Positions 1-7,232 of a stretch of DNA of 46,019 nucleotides are shown in pieces (the stretch's first letter is position 1; every line of letters starts with the position of its first letter). This stretch comes from Prevotella sp. GTDB lineage: Bacteria > Bacteroidota > Bacteroidia > Bacteroidales > Bacteroidaceae. The DNA lies in assembly GCA_017428055.1 (NCBI GenBank), contig JAFRRN010000088.1, positions 1 to 46,019 on the forward strand, in the 5' to 3' direction. A model generated the notes under the pieces. The model did not search any database. It saw nothing but the letters and a program-made list of their open reading frames with translations, and was not told where the DNA came from. A program made the translations under genes and the position numbers.

Positions 1-2125
1 TATTCTTTAATGAAGAATGAAGACTGAAGAATGAAGAATTATTGTATTGAGAATCGTTTGCGCCAGCAGATTCTTGATTCTTCATTCTTGATTCTTCATT
101 TTCAATGCGGATGCTTTTCTCACAGAAAGTCTCTCCCTTTGCGTCTTTCAATGTCAGGACATAATAATGGAAGGCTGCCGAGGGCAGTTCCTTGGGCTTG
201 GCGATGTTGAAAGATATAGCATGATGGGGTTTGCATTTCAAAGGTAAGGGTGTAGTGTTCACTTGCCGACCGTCTGCATAGAGTGTCAGTTCCGCCTTCA
301 CTTGGTCGAGGTTGGTGAAGTCATAACGGTTTTCCAAGGTCAGGATGATGTCGTCGCCCTTGTGTTCGGAGGTGACTTTCACGGGCGAATACACCTTGCG
401 CACTTGGTAATAGTTGGTCTTGGGAGTACGGTCTGCATACATGATGCCGTCTGTGCCGAGTATTCCCTCCGTGTTGTAATAGATGGAACGCGATGCCCAG
501 GCATAGTCGGTAGGCTCGTCGCGGTTGACAATTTCCTCATTCACCCGTTGGATTCCTTGGTCGGCAAACTCCCAAACGGCACCGCCAGCCAACTGCGGAT
601 GCTTGTACCACTCCTCCACGATGTCCTGCATCTGCCCGAAGTCGGTGCCCAAGGCATGGGCATATTCGGTATTGACGAGGGCATGGTCGAGTTGCTTGGG
701 CCACGATTTCACCTCAGATAACGTTGGGTAATGGCATGAGTACATTGTCATGGTGCTATCCTTCCGCTCCAAAAGTTGGCTGAACGGCTTGTGCGTAGAG
801 GGGAACAGATAGGGGCGGGTGGGGTCGAGTTCATGGACATACCTACCCGTTGCCAACCCATTCTCTGTCACGGGATTTTCATTGCCCACGCTCCAGATGA
901 TGACGGAGGGGTGGTTCTTGTCTCGCTTCACTGTGTAATAGGCTCTTTCCTTCAGGATGTCGAGCATCTGCGGCTTGTTTAGGAGGTTGTCGCCATAACC
1001 GAAAGGCACCTCGCAAATCACGTAAAAGCCCATCGAGTCGCATAGTTCTATCAACCGCTCCTTGGGAGGATAGTGGGATGTGCGGATCATGTTAATGTTC
1101 GCCTTTTTCATCAGTTTCAGGTCGGTGAGAATCTCGTCGTCGGAGATGGCTCGCCCATTGTAAGGCGATTCATCATGATGTGTGATACCTCGGAGCTTGA
1201 CGGGTGTGCCATTGACGCGCAGCACGGCGTTGTCCCATGTCACCTCCCGCAGTCCCACCTTCTCATAGTGGCTTTGTACGGGGCGCCCGTTCTCCTTGAG
1301 TTGCAGTTGCAATGTATATAAATAAGGTGTCTCTGCCGTCCAAGGATGGTAGTCACGCAATTCCAAGGAGCAATTGTTTTCCTTGAGGTCACGGAATGAT
1401 GCCACCACGTTCTCCTCTGCATCGACCAACTGCCCATCGATGGTCACGGTGACATTCTTCTTGATGGCGAACTTCTTGAATCCGAGGTTAATCCTCGCCA
1501 ATGTGTCTGTCAATGAGGTACGTATGGTGATGTCTTCAAAATGCGTTACGGGAATGGCATAGATGGTAACGTTGCGTGAGATGCCCGTAAGCGACCAGTC
1601 ATCATTGGTGTCGAACTGATAACCAGGGGATTGTGTCTTGTTCACTTTCACGGCAATCATGTTGGGACCGCCATAGTTCACGTATTTGGAGATGTCGAAC
1701 ATGCAACGGTTGAAGGCACTGTTGAACGTTCCCACTTTCTTGCTGTTGATGTAAAAGGTGAATCCATTTTCCACTCCGTCGAAGGAAACGTAAACAAGGC
1801 TGGTGTTGAATGAATTGTCGAGGCGGAACGCTTGTCGATACAAACCATATCCAGGGGTGAGCTTGCCGCCATAGACGGGTTCCTCAAAGCCCTGCGTCTG
1901 CCAGTTGCCCGGCACACGGATGCCCTGCCAACTACTCGCATCGTAGGCGGGGGAACTGAACAATGTGTCGCGCCCCAACTCATCTCCATCTACATATTTG
2001 AATTGCCACACGCCATTGAGGGAGAGTAGGTGTGTCATCGGACAGGTGGGAATCGGCTCTTGCGCCCATGCCGTCATTGCGGCGAAGCCCACCATGCCGC
2101 ATATTATGATTCTTTTGATACCCAT
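1..2125 (-). CDS. Glycoside hydrolase family 2 protein (beta-galactosidase-like), 3' end outside window
   Basis: This is an exported GH2 enzyme that probably removes beta-linked sugars, most often galactose, from glycans in the periplasm. The start at 2125 gives a signal peptide (MGIKRIIICGM... ending near AWAQ, residue 22). The jelly-roll sugar-binding domain follows (about 30-190), with WQGIRVPGNWQ and the Y-x-R segment, then an Ig-like domain and the TIM barrel. The barrel carries the GH2 acid/base in WSVGNEN (E416) and the nucleophile in NTEYAH (E487). About 708 codons are visible with no stop, so the C-terminus lies left of the window. At residues 676-708 the frame passes through a 33-codon repeat insertion. 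The exact substrate cannot be told from sequence, since beta-galactosidase, beta-glucuronidase and beta-mannosidase share these motifs. A Bacteroidetes -7 box lies at 2165-2172. Confidence 0.88.
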   Translation of the reverse strand, partial: MGIKRIIICGMVGFAAMTAWAQEPIPTCPMTHLLSLNGVWQFKYVDGDELGRDTLFSSPAYDASSWQGIRVPGNWQTQGFEEPVYGGKLTPGYGLYRQAFRLDNSFNTSLVYVSFDGVENGFTFYINSKKVGTFNSAFNRCMFDISKYVNYGGPNMIAVKVNKTQSPGYQFDTNDDWSLTGISRNVTIYAIPVTHFEDITIRTSLTDTLARINLGFKKFAIKKNVTVTIDGQLVDAEENVVASFRDLKENNCSLELRDYHPWTAETPYLYTLQLQLKENGRPVQSHYEKVGLREVTWDNAVLRVNGTPVKLRGITHHDESPYNGRAISDDEILTDLKLMKKANINMIRTSHYPPKERLIELCDSMGFYVICEVPFGYGDNLLNKPQMLDILKERAYYTVKRDKNHPSVIIWSVGNENPVTENGLATGRYVHELDPTRPYLFPSTHKPFSQLLERKDSTMTMYSCHYPTLSEVKSWPKQLDHALVNTEYAHALGTDFGQMQDIVEEWYKHPQLAGGAVWEFADQGIQRVNEEIVNRDEPTDYAWASRSIYYNTEGILGTDGIMYADRTPKTNYYQVRKVYSPVKVTSEHKGDDIILTLENRYDFTNLDQVKAELTLYADGRQVNTTPLPLKCKPHHAISFNIAKPKELPSAAFHYYVLTLKDAKGETFCEKSIRIENEESRMKNQESAGANDSQYNNSSFFSLHSSLKN
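2..100 (-). repeat. 99-bp coding palindromic element, copy 1 (in the GH2 gene)
   Basis: Read on the minus strand in the GH2 frame, this stretch encodes NEESRMKNQESAGAN followed by DSQYNNSSFFSLHSSLKN. Its outer arms are runs of the heptamer ATGAAGA or close variants (ATCAAGA, CTGAAGA), arranged as inverted repeats around a centre holding GCTGGCGCAAAC. Copy 2, at 34416-34514, has the same length, orientation to the host gene, reading frame and architecture. The peptide does not look like GH2 sequence. The left boundary is inferred from copy 2, because the window ends there. Confidence 0.8.
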
Positions 2126-2164
2126 AAAAATCTCTGTCTTTTGCTACTTTTTGTTTTGAAGATG

Positions 2165-2172
2165 CAAAAGTA
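2165..2172 (-). promoter_or_regulatory. -7 promoter box of the GH2 gene
   Basis: The minus strand reads TACTTTTG, a perfect TAnnTTTG Bacteroidetes -7 element, 40 nt before the GH2 start codon. No clear TTTG -33 box stands at the usual distance. Confidence 0.5.
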
Positions 2173-2306
2173 AACAAAAATAATGAGAATCAGAAATAAA
2201 TCTTGGTATTGTCTACGTGAAAAGAGTATAGCGTTGATTCTAAAGCGTTGATTCTTTATTTGCCTATTTTTCGTAATGAAATGTAAGTTTTCTGATAAAA
2301 AGAGAA

Positions 2307-2334
2307 TTTGTTTGCCAAAAGTTTCGTATCTTTA
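2307..2334 (+). promoter_or_regulatory. Promoter of the DUF4160/DUF2442 pair
   Basis: TTTG at 2307-2310 is followed after 16 nt by TATCTTTA at 2327-2334, one base from TAnnTTTG. It lies 30 nt before the ATG at 2365. This supports that start over an in-frame ATG at 2308, which would fall inside the promoter. Confidence 0.5.
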
Positions 2335-2364
2335 CACCCACAGAATAATAAAACGCAAGAGATT

Positions 2365-2667
2365 ATGCCAAAGATTTTCGAATACTTCGGATTCATATTC
2401 TACTTTTATTCCAACGAGCATGAGCCGATACATGTCCATGTGATGCACGGGGCAAGGGAAAGTATCTTCGACCTTATCATGATGGATGGCGAACTGGCCG
2501 AGGTGCGTGGCAGGGAAAAGAAGGGTGCCGAGCCACTGATGGAGAAGGACAAGCGCACAGCGGAGGAGTTCATCCACAAGTATCACAAGAACATTATCGA
2601 CAAGTGGGTGAAGTTCTTCGTCATGAAACAGAGTGTCCGAAGTACGAACATCAAGAAGAAACTATAA
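2365..2667 (+). CDS. DUF4160 domain protein (putative toxin-antitoxin component)
   Basis: A 100-residue protein of the DUF4160 family. The N-terminal signature is visible: MPKIFEYFGF, then FYSNEHEPIHVHV with its histidine-rich E-P-x-H-x-H-V core, then a D-G-E-L segment. DUF4160 genes are commonly found beside DUF2442 genes, and the pair is often listed as a candidate toxin-antitoxin module without firm biochemistry. The start at 2365 was chosen because it begins the conserved domain and lies just downstream of the promoter; the longer reading from 2308 adds residues unlike the family. The partner starts 16 bp after the stop. Which member would be toxic cannot be told from sequence. Confidence 0.75.
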   Translation: MPKIFEYFGFIFYFYSNEHEPIHVHVMHGARESIFDLIMMDGELAEVRGREKKGAEPLMEKDKRTAEEFIHKYHKNIIDKWVKFFVMKQSVRSTNIKKKL

Positions 2668-2683
2668 GAGGAGGGAACACCGT

Positions 2684-2935
2684 ATGGAGAGACTTTACAT
2701 CATCAAAGCCGAGAACGCAGGCAACCTGACCGTCTGCCTGACGTTCAGCGACAACACCGTGCAGACGGTGGATATAGGCGAGTTCATCCGCCGCTACCCC
2801 CACCCACAGTACAACAAGTACCTCGACCCTCGCAAGTTCAGCCACTTCGCCATTGAGAATGGCAACATCGTCTGGGGCAAGAATTGGGACTTGATATTTC
2901 CCGTCGAGCAGTTGCACACAGGGGAGATAGTATAA
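2684..2935 (+). CDS. DUF2442 domain protein (partner of the DUF4160 gene)
   Basis: An 83-residue DUF2442 protein. The family pattern is recognisable: a short beta-rich start (MERLYIIKAENAGNL), a D-I-G-E-F motif, then FSHFAIENGNIVWGKNWDL, in which the W-x-x-x-W-D-L ending is typical. A purine-rich ribosome-binding stretch (GAGGAGGG) sits just before the ATG at 2684. A longer in-frame start at 2633 would overlap the DUF4160 gene and is less likely. With the upstream gene it forms a two-gene operon ending at the hairpin at 2959-3002. Function is unknown; a role as toxin-antitoxin partner is inferred from gene pairing. Confidence 0.75.
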   Translation: MERLYIIKAENAGNLTVCLTFSDNTVQTVDIGEFIRRYPHPQYNKYLDPRKFSHFAIENGNIVWGKNWDLIFPVEQLHTGEIV

Positions 2936-2958
2936 CACATGAGCGGATAAATACGCAA

Positions 2959-3002
2959 GGGCGGGAAGCCAGAGCCGAGGATGTCGGCGCGGTTTCCCGC
3001 CC
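2959..3002 (+). terminator. Nested-hairpin repeat, copy 1, acting as terminator
   Basis: The outer stem pairs GGGCGGGAAGCC (2959-2970) with GGTTTCCCGCCC (2991-3002), 12 pairs with one G-U. The 20-nt loop contains an inner stem, GCCGA (2974-2978) with TCGGC (2984-2988). A T-run (GCTTTTT) follows, so it should end transcription of the DUF4160/DUF2442 operon. Nearly the same element recurs at 3743-3786. Confidence 0.8.
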
Positions 3003-3098
3003 TGCTTTTTCACTCCTATGAAACCGTACAATCCCTTTCATAACGTTAAATATCGGATTATTTTCGATTAGCGATGACGAAAGTTCGCGGAAAAACAG

Positions 3099-3106
3099 TA
3101 ACTTTG
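3099..3106 (+). promoter_or_regulatory. -7 promoter box of the antitoxin/PIN operon
   Basis: TAACTTTG matches TAnnTTTG exactly, 30 nt before the antitoxin ATG at 3137. A TTTG -33 element is not evident. Confidence 0.5.
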
Positions 3107-3136
3107 CCTACGTAAATCATAAAGCGAGGAAGAGTT

Positions 3137-3328
3137 ATGGAAGATTTTGTATTGTCAATCCCCATTCAGGACAAGGCACTCATCGAGACGCTGGCTCAGC
3201 GCATGGGCTGGACGATGCGCAAACGCCGCACGTCAGTAGAGCGATTCATCAATTCCTGTTCGAAGACTCCGCAGATGACCGATGAGGAGATTCAGGCTGA
3301 GGTAAACGCAGTACGCCAAGGTTTATGA
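3137..3328 (+). CDS. Putative antitoxin of the PIN-toxin module
   Basis: A 63-residue protein directly upstream of a PIN-domain gene. It starts with a beta strand (FVLSIPIQDKALIETLAQRMGW), a pattern shared by small antitoxins paired with COG1569 PIN toxins. A basic stretch (RKRR) follows, then an acidic helical C-terminus (MTDEEIQAEVNAV) that would suit binding to the toxin. Its TGA overlaps the toxin's ATG by four bases (ATGA at 3325-3328), so translation is probably coupled. In such systems the antitoxin usually also represses the operon; that is known for related families and not shown here. Confidence 0.7.
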   Translation: MEDFVLSIPIQDKALIETLAQRMGWTMRKRRTSVERFINSCSKTPQMTDEEIQAEVNAVRQGL

Positions 3329-3729
3329 AGATTCTTTTCGACACCAACCTCTGGATTTCGTTCATGATAGGCAAGCGGCTCTCGTCACTGGCCGATGTGT
3401 TGTGTCGCCACGACGTGGAGGTCTATGTCTGCGAGCAGGAACTTGACGAAATCCGTCGTGTCATAGCCCGCGAGAAGTTCAACAGACTCATCTCTGCTGA
3501 GACGCGCTATTATTTCTTCGAAATGGTCTATGATGTCTGCTACTTCACCGACATCACTATCAAGGCGAAGTCTGACATTCGCGACCCGAAAGACCTCTAT
3601 CTCCTGTCGATGGCCGAAAGCGTTCCCGTTGATTATATCGTCAGCGGTGACAACGACCTCACTGACCTCAAGGAGCATGCAGGTATTCCCATCTTGAAGT
3701 ATTCCGAACTGCTGGATATATTAAAATGA
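3325..3729 (+). CDS. PIN-domain toxin (COG1569-type ribonuclease)
   Basis: A 134-residue PIN-domain protein, predicted to be a magnesium-dependent endoribonuclease that acts as the toxin of a type II module. The acidic residues are in place: D6 in ILFDTNLW, E42 in QELDEI, D90 in RDPKDLYLL and D109 in VSGDNDLTDL. The RDPKD and SGDNDL motifs are typical of the COG1569 subgroup. It overlaps the antitoxin by four bases. The gene ends 13 bp before a second copy of the nested hairpin. Its RNA target is unknown. Confidence 0.85.
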   Translation: MKILFDTNLWISFMIGKRLSSLADVLCRHDVEVYVCEQELDEIRRVIAREKFNRLISAETRYYFFEMVYDVCYFTDITIKAKSDIRDPKDLYLLSMAESVPVDYIVSGDNDLTDLKEHAGIPILKYSELLDILK

Positions 3730-3742
3730 TGTAGCAAACGCA

Positions 3743-3786
3743 GGGTGGGAAATCGGAGCCGAGGATGTCGGCGCGGTTTCCCGCCC
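3743..3786 (+). terminator. Nested-hairpin repeat, copy 2
   Basis: GGGTGGGAAATC (3743-3754) pairs with GGTTTCCCGCCC (3775-3786), using G-U pairs where copy 1 has Watson-Crick pairs. The 20-nt loop again holds the inner stem GCCGA/TCGGC. The core from GAGCCGAGG to the end of the stem is identical to copy 1. The T-run is weaker here (CCCTTGCAATTT), so terminator strength is less certain. Confidence 0.7.
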
Positions 3787-4100
3787 TTGCAATTTGGAAT
3801 AGACTCTGATTATTTAGAATCAGGATTCCATAATTGATATTTAACTCTAATAACAACACTTTCTGAATAATGATGGAAATGTTGCAGATACGTGGATAGC
3901 GTTTCCCTCATGGAGAATATTGTCAATTATTTATCACAAAATTGGCGCAAATGAAGGGCGATTTCCCCAAAAACATGGTGTTTGGGCGAAAAAATGCCCG
4001 TTTTTGGCGTTTTTCGCAAGTCGCTGATTATCAACCACATCCCATTCTCCCATCAATTTCACCCCTCCCAAAAGCGCATAAATCCTGCATAATCACGTCA

Positions 4101-4203
4101 TTTTAACATCTTTTGGGCGGCATCCGTCAGTCACAAAGGCGGCATTTGCAACAGACGGATGCGGCATCTATGCTCGATAGATGCCACACAAAAAATGTTA
4201 AAA
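4101..4203. other. Structured intergenic element with predicted three-way junction
   Basis: Within the 624-bp gap 3730-4353 between two convergent genes lie three nested stems of nine perfect pairs each. The closing stem is TTTTAACAT (4101-4109) with ATGTTAAAA (4195-4203). Inside it are GCATCCGTC (4120-4128) with GACGGATGC (4154-4162) and, directly adjacent, GGCATCTAT (4163-4171) with ATAGATGCC (4177-4185). The motif GCGGCAT occurs three times. It could be a small RNA, a bidirectional terminator or a repeat element. The rest of the gap shows nothing beyond the hairpin at 3743-3786. Confidence 0.55.
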
Positions 4204-4353
4204 GCATATCTTTGCTTGAAATAACCCGATTTTTTGTCCCAGGCAACCCATAATTCCCCTTCGAGAAAGCTATTTTTACATTTTGCTTGAGTGTTGTTTT
4301 GTCGTGGTTTTTCCTAATAATTTGATGGGTGTCATCCAACGTTTTTCGCACTT

Positions 4354-5991
4354 TTATTGGTTCCTCTTGATTTGGAAGAAGCCCAGGCGGTGGGTCTTCC
4401 CTTTCATGTTGACCGAGCGCAACACATAGAATCCCTCCCTCACTTGGCTCACGTCGGCTGTCTTTCCGCGATAGGGGCGCAGGGTGATGAGTTTGCCTTG
4501 CAGGGTCTCGATGGCAACCATGTCGGCATCGAGGACGCTTCCCTTGTCGGGCAATGCCAGTTGATAACCGTCACAGGAAAGTAGTTGGGCATTCGTATGG
4601 GTGGCAGAAGGCAACTCATGGCTTTGCCTTGGCGCACTCTCGTTGCCAAACCTGTCCATGGCGGTGACGGCAAAATACCATCCTTCTATGCTCTTTGAGA
4701 AATGGATTTCGGGGGCTGTCTGCCTCGTGGAGATAAGATTCTGGGCTTTGCTCACGTCTACGGGACATTCCCTGCTGGCATACACATTATACAATATAGA
4801 GGGAGGATTGTCGTTGGCTATACTCTCCTGCCAAAACAATGAATGGCCTTTGATCGACAGATGGAATGGGGAAGCGGGAGGAGTGGCGCGTTCCCATGTC
4901 ATCGGGGGGATGAGGGCAGGGGCGGGATTGAATCTCTTGGTGAAGCCATAGATGCCCTTTGTATCATCCGTGAGGAACTTGCCACGGAAGAAGGCGTGCC
5001 CCAACCCTTGCTGGCGCAACACTTCCATCTCTTGCGTGATGGTGGAAATGGGCCAGTTTGCCTCCTTGGGCGAGAGGAAATAGATGCCAAGGCCTGGCGC
5101 GACAATCTTCCCGTGGCTCTGTTCTGCCCAGTCGATGGCGAATGGATAGAACTGGTCGCCCTTGAAATACATCATGGGAAAAAGCTCATCCATCAGCCCG
5201 TCGCGGAGCCATCCTTGTGCATCTTGGCAACCCTTTGCGTAGGCGTTCCACCCGTGTGACCAATAACGGGAGAGGTCACTATATTTCCCGATGGGCGAAC
5301 AGCTCATCTTCACCCACGGCTTCAATGCCTTCACGCGGTCGCGAATGGCCCTCACGATGCCGGTGATATATTGTCTGCCTTGCGTCTGGCTCACCTTGAG
5401 TTTCCATGTCTCGGGGTATCGGATGTAGTCGAGGTGGATGCCGTCGATGTCATAGTTGTGGGTAATCTCCTCGCAGAGGTCAGCCAAGTAACGGGCGGCC
5501 TGTCCGTCCTCGGGGTTCATGTAGCCATCCTCGCCTATCTTGCGGATGAGTTTGGGAAACCGCTTGCGCAATTGGGTACAACCCTTGCCGTTCCATTTCC
5601 CCACGGGCATGGTGACAACCCACGCATGGAGTTCCATGCCGCGCTTATGGCATTCGTCAATGGCGAATTGCAAGGCATCATAGCCGGGGCTGATGCCGGG
5701 CTTCCCGCTCAGGCAACCGTCCCATGGCTCGTACATGGAAGGATAGATGACGGTGCCGCGTATGCGTGTCTGGATGAGGATGGTGTTGATTCCCGCCGCC
5801 TTGTATTTGTCTAAAAGGGAGCGCAACTCTTGTTGTTGCCGCTCTATGCCGTTCCCGTTATAGGCATAGTTGTGTGGCCAGTCGAGGCCGCCTATGGTGG
5901 TGAGCCACACCGCCCGCACCTCATGTTTCGGCGTTTGGGCATGGAGGGAGAGGGTGAAGGCTACCAACAAGAGGGTCCATATTCTTTTCAT
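4354..5991 (-). CDS. Family 10 glycosylhydrolase-like exported protein (COG1649/DUF187)
   Basis: A 545-residue exported protein of the COG1649 group, a GH10-like TIM barrel. The signal peptide is MKRIWTLLLVAFTLSLHAQ. Family marks are EVRAVWLTTIGGLDWP near the start, then the GINTILIQTR strand, YDALQFAIDECHKRGMELHAW, DIDGIHLDYIRYPE (about residues 186-199) and LMDELFPMMYF. The acidic residues of the HLDYIRYP motif are candidate catalytic residues. Relatives are thought to act on glycans or cell-wall polymers, but the substrate is not established. A C-terminal beta-rich region of about 170 residues (fibronectin-like, with YNVYASRECPVD and GWYFAVTAMDRFGNES) follows the barrel. It is a single-gene unit with its own promoter. 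Confidence 0.85.
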   Translation of the reverse strand: MKRIWTLLLVAFTLSLHAQTPKHEVRAVWLTTIGGLDWPHNYAYNGNGIERQQQELRSLLDKYKAAGINTILIQTRIRGTVIYPSMYEPWDGCLSGKPGISPGYDALQFAIDECHKRGMELHAWVVTMPVGKWNGKGCTQLRKRFPKLIRKIGEDGYMNPEDGQAARYLADLCEEITHNYDIDGIHLDYIRYPETWKLKVSQTQGRQYITGIVRAIRDRVKALKPWVKMSCSPIGKYSDLSRYWSHGWNAYAKGCQDAQGWLRDGLMDELFPMMYFKGDQFYPFAIDWAEQSHGKIVAPGLGIYFLSPKEANWPISTITQEMEVLRQQGLGHAFFRGKFLTDDTKGIYGFTKRFNPAPALIPPMTWERATPPASPFHLSIKGHSLFWQESIANDNPPSILYNVYASRECPVDVSKAQNLISTRQTAPEIHFSKSIEGWYFAVTAMDRFGNESAPRQSHELPSATHTNAQLLSCDGYQLALPDKGSVLDADMVAIETLQGKLITLRPYRGKTADVSQVREGFYVLRSVNMKGKTHRLGFFQIKRNQ

Positions 5992-6019
5992 GTTTCGTCA
6001 ATTCGTTGCAATGAAGTTG

Positions 6020-6027
6020 CAAAGGTA
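6020..6027 (-). promoter_or_regulatory. -7 promoter box of the COG1649 gene
   Basis: The minus strand reads TACCTTTG, an exact TAnnTTTG match, 29 nt before the start codon at 5991. Confidence 0.55.
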
Positions 6028-6112
6028 CGGAAAAAGTTGCTTTTAACAATGGTTTTCAATATAGTATGTGTAAAAAATGCTTTTAGAGATAAAATGATTC
6101 ACCAAAATTTCC

Positions 6113-6120
6113 TATCTTTG
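6113..6120 (+). promoter_or_regulatory. -7 promoter box upstream of the restriction-modification genes
   Basis: TATCTTTG matches TAnnTTTG exactly. It is the best plus-strand promoter candidate in the 389-bp gap 5992-6380 and would give a leader of about 250 nt before the nuclease. That leader holds only a 29-codon reading frame at 6248-6337. Confidence 0.4.
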
Positions 6121-6247
6121 CATATCGGTAGGGATTATACGATAAATTTGGAAGTTCCATAAGAAAAGACACCTTTTAGTCGCTCCGAGAATATGAGAAG
6201 CAATATAACAGAATTGCATTTTAACCGTTATAAAAGAAAGCACATTT

Positions 6248-6337
6248 ATGATGACAGAAGAACAAAAGCAACAAATTATTGATAGCGGAAAAGATTTCTC
6301 CCGTGAGATTATCATACTATATAATGGCCCTTGTTGA
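6248..6337 (+). CDS. Possible 29-codon leader peptide or gene remnant
   Basis: A short frame begins with two ATG codons and reads MMTEEQKQQIIDSGKDFSRE, then IIILYNGPC, and stops with TGA. It lies between the likely promoter and the nuclease, 43 bp upstream of the latter. The helical, charged start looks protein-like, but no family is recognised. It could be a leader peptide, the stump of a lost gene or chance. Confidence 0.25.
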   Translation: MMTEEQKQQIIDSGKDFSREIIILYNGPC

Positions 6338-6380
6338 TGCAAGATAGTTTCAATTTGACAAGAATAAAAAGAACACACAT

Positions 6381-7232
6381 GTGAAAATAGATAGAATGGT
6401 AGGCAAAGAAAAAGTTTCAGAAGCGATTCGCAATATTGTTCAGTCGATGATGGACAAGGTAATGGATAAGGTTTTAATAACCGATCCTTTCATTGAAGAA
6501 AAACACCACGCAAACAAACCTTTGTATGCGGCACTTGTTCCTGATGAGATATTTAAAAGTTCCCATTTTGAGAGGCGTTTTGTGACCCCTTTCGGTACCG
6601 CATGGGAAAAATTAGCTGTCGAAGCAGGAGCATTATATCATGGCTATTGCGTCAAAGGGGCAACAATTGAAGGAACAATAGGCAATGAAAGTCTTCGTCG
6701 AATTCAAGAAGTCCTCAATACACTCGAACATCGCAAGAAAGGCGAGCAAAGACGCAAACCAGATTGGGATGAAGAACTTGCCTATATTCTTGCAGGAGGA
6801 GGTGAACCCATACCAGCAAGTGTTACATGCGATATTTTGATAAAAAGTGAGAGAACAGGCCTGTCTTATGCTTTTGAGTTTAAAGGTCCACTGCCTGATA
6901 GTGACCAAACAAAAGTGAGCAAGGAAAAAATGTTTAAGTTGCTTGCTATGAATAATCATCCCGTAGATAAAGCTTTCTTTGCACTTCCATATAATCCATA
7001 CGGCAAGCGTGAAAACTATGACTGGAAGTTTCCTGCACGTTGGTTCAACATGAAAGAGGATTCATGCGTTCTAATTGGAGAGGAACTATGGGATTTGATT
7101 GGCGGCAAAGGTATATACCGGCATTTTATATCCGAGATAAACAAATTGGGCGTTCACTATAAAGAACGCATCTATCGTGAGTTCCTCGGAATCGAACCAC
7201 CAGAAGGTTATGACAAGAACAAATTGAGATAA
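6381..7232 (+). CDS. TdeIII-like type II restriction endonuclease
   Basis: A 283-residue protein resembling the TdeIII family of type II restriction enzymes, which cut unmethylated DNA. Family traits are the helical start (KEKVSEAIRNIVQSMMDKV), ALVPDEIFKSSHFERRFVT followed by a G-x-A-W-E-K-L-A segment, and SYAFEFKGPLPDSDQTKVSK, whose E-x-K fits the second half of a PD-(D/E)xK site. TdeIII itself is remembered as a GGNCC enzyme; specificity here is unproven. The start at 6381 is GTG, with ATG 6396 as an alternative. The stop overlaps the methylase start by one base (TAATG), so the two are translationally coupled. The region is clearly more AT-rich than its neighbours, which suggests transfer. 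Confidence 0.72.
   Translation: MKIDRMVGKEKVSEAIRNIVQSMMDKVMDKVLITDPFIEEKHHANKPLYAALVPDEIFKSSHFERRFVTPFGTAWEKLAVEAGALYHGYCVKGATIEGTIGNESLRRIQEVLNTLEHRKKGEQRRKPDWDEELAYILAGGGEPIPASVTCDILIKSERTGLSYAFEFKGPLPDSDQTKVSKEKMFKLLAMNNHPVDKAFFALPYNPYGKRENYDWKFPARWFNMKEDSCVLIGEELWDLIGGKGIYRHFISEINKLGVHYKERIYREFLGIEPPEGYDKNKLR

Noticed and set aside
263-2029. Several plus-strand reading frames of 60-150 codons opposite the GH2 gene
   Set aside because: The minus strand carries a clear, continuous GH2 protein with signal peptide and catalytic motifs; the plus frames have no family resemblance or ribosome-binding sites.
2231-2255. Direct repeat GCGTTGATTCT with a 14-bp period in the GH2 upstream region
   Set aside because: Only two units, no dyad symmetry and no promoter overlap; too little to call an operator.
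4207-4214. TATCTTTG promoter-like box on the plus strand
   Set aside because: No -33 box and no gene downstream on that strand; it would only produce antisense RNA to the COG1649 gene. Mentioned with the structured element but not called.
4127-4351. Minus-strand 74-codon frame in the convergent gap
   Set aside because: It covers half of the structured element and has low-complexity, non-family sequence; no promoter box precedes it.
6112-6378. Minus-strand 88-codon frame upstream of the nuclease
   Set aside because: Overlaps the leader of the restriction genes, has no recognisable domain, and is cysteine- and isoleucine-rich as expected for chance frames in AT-rich DNA.
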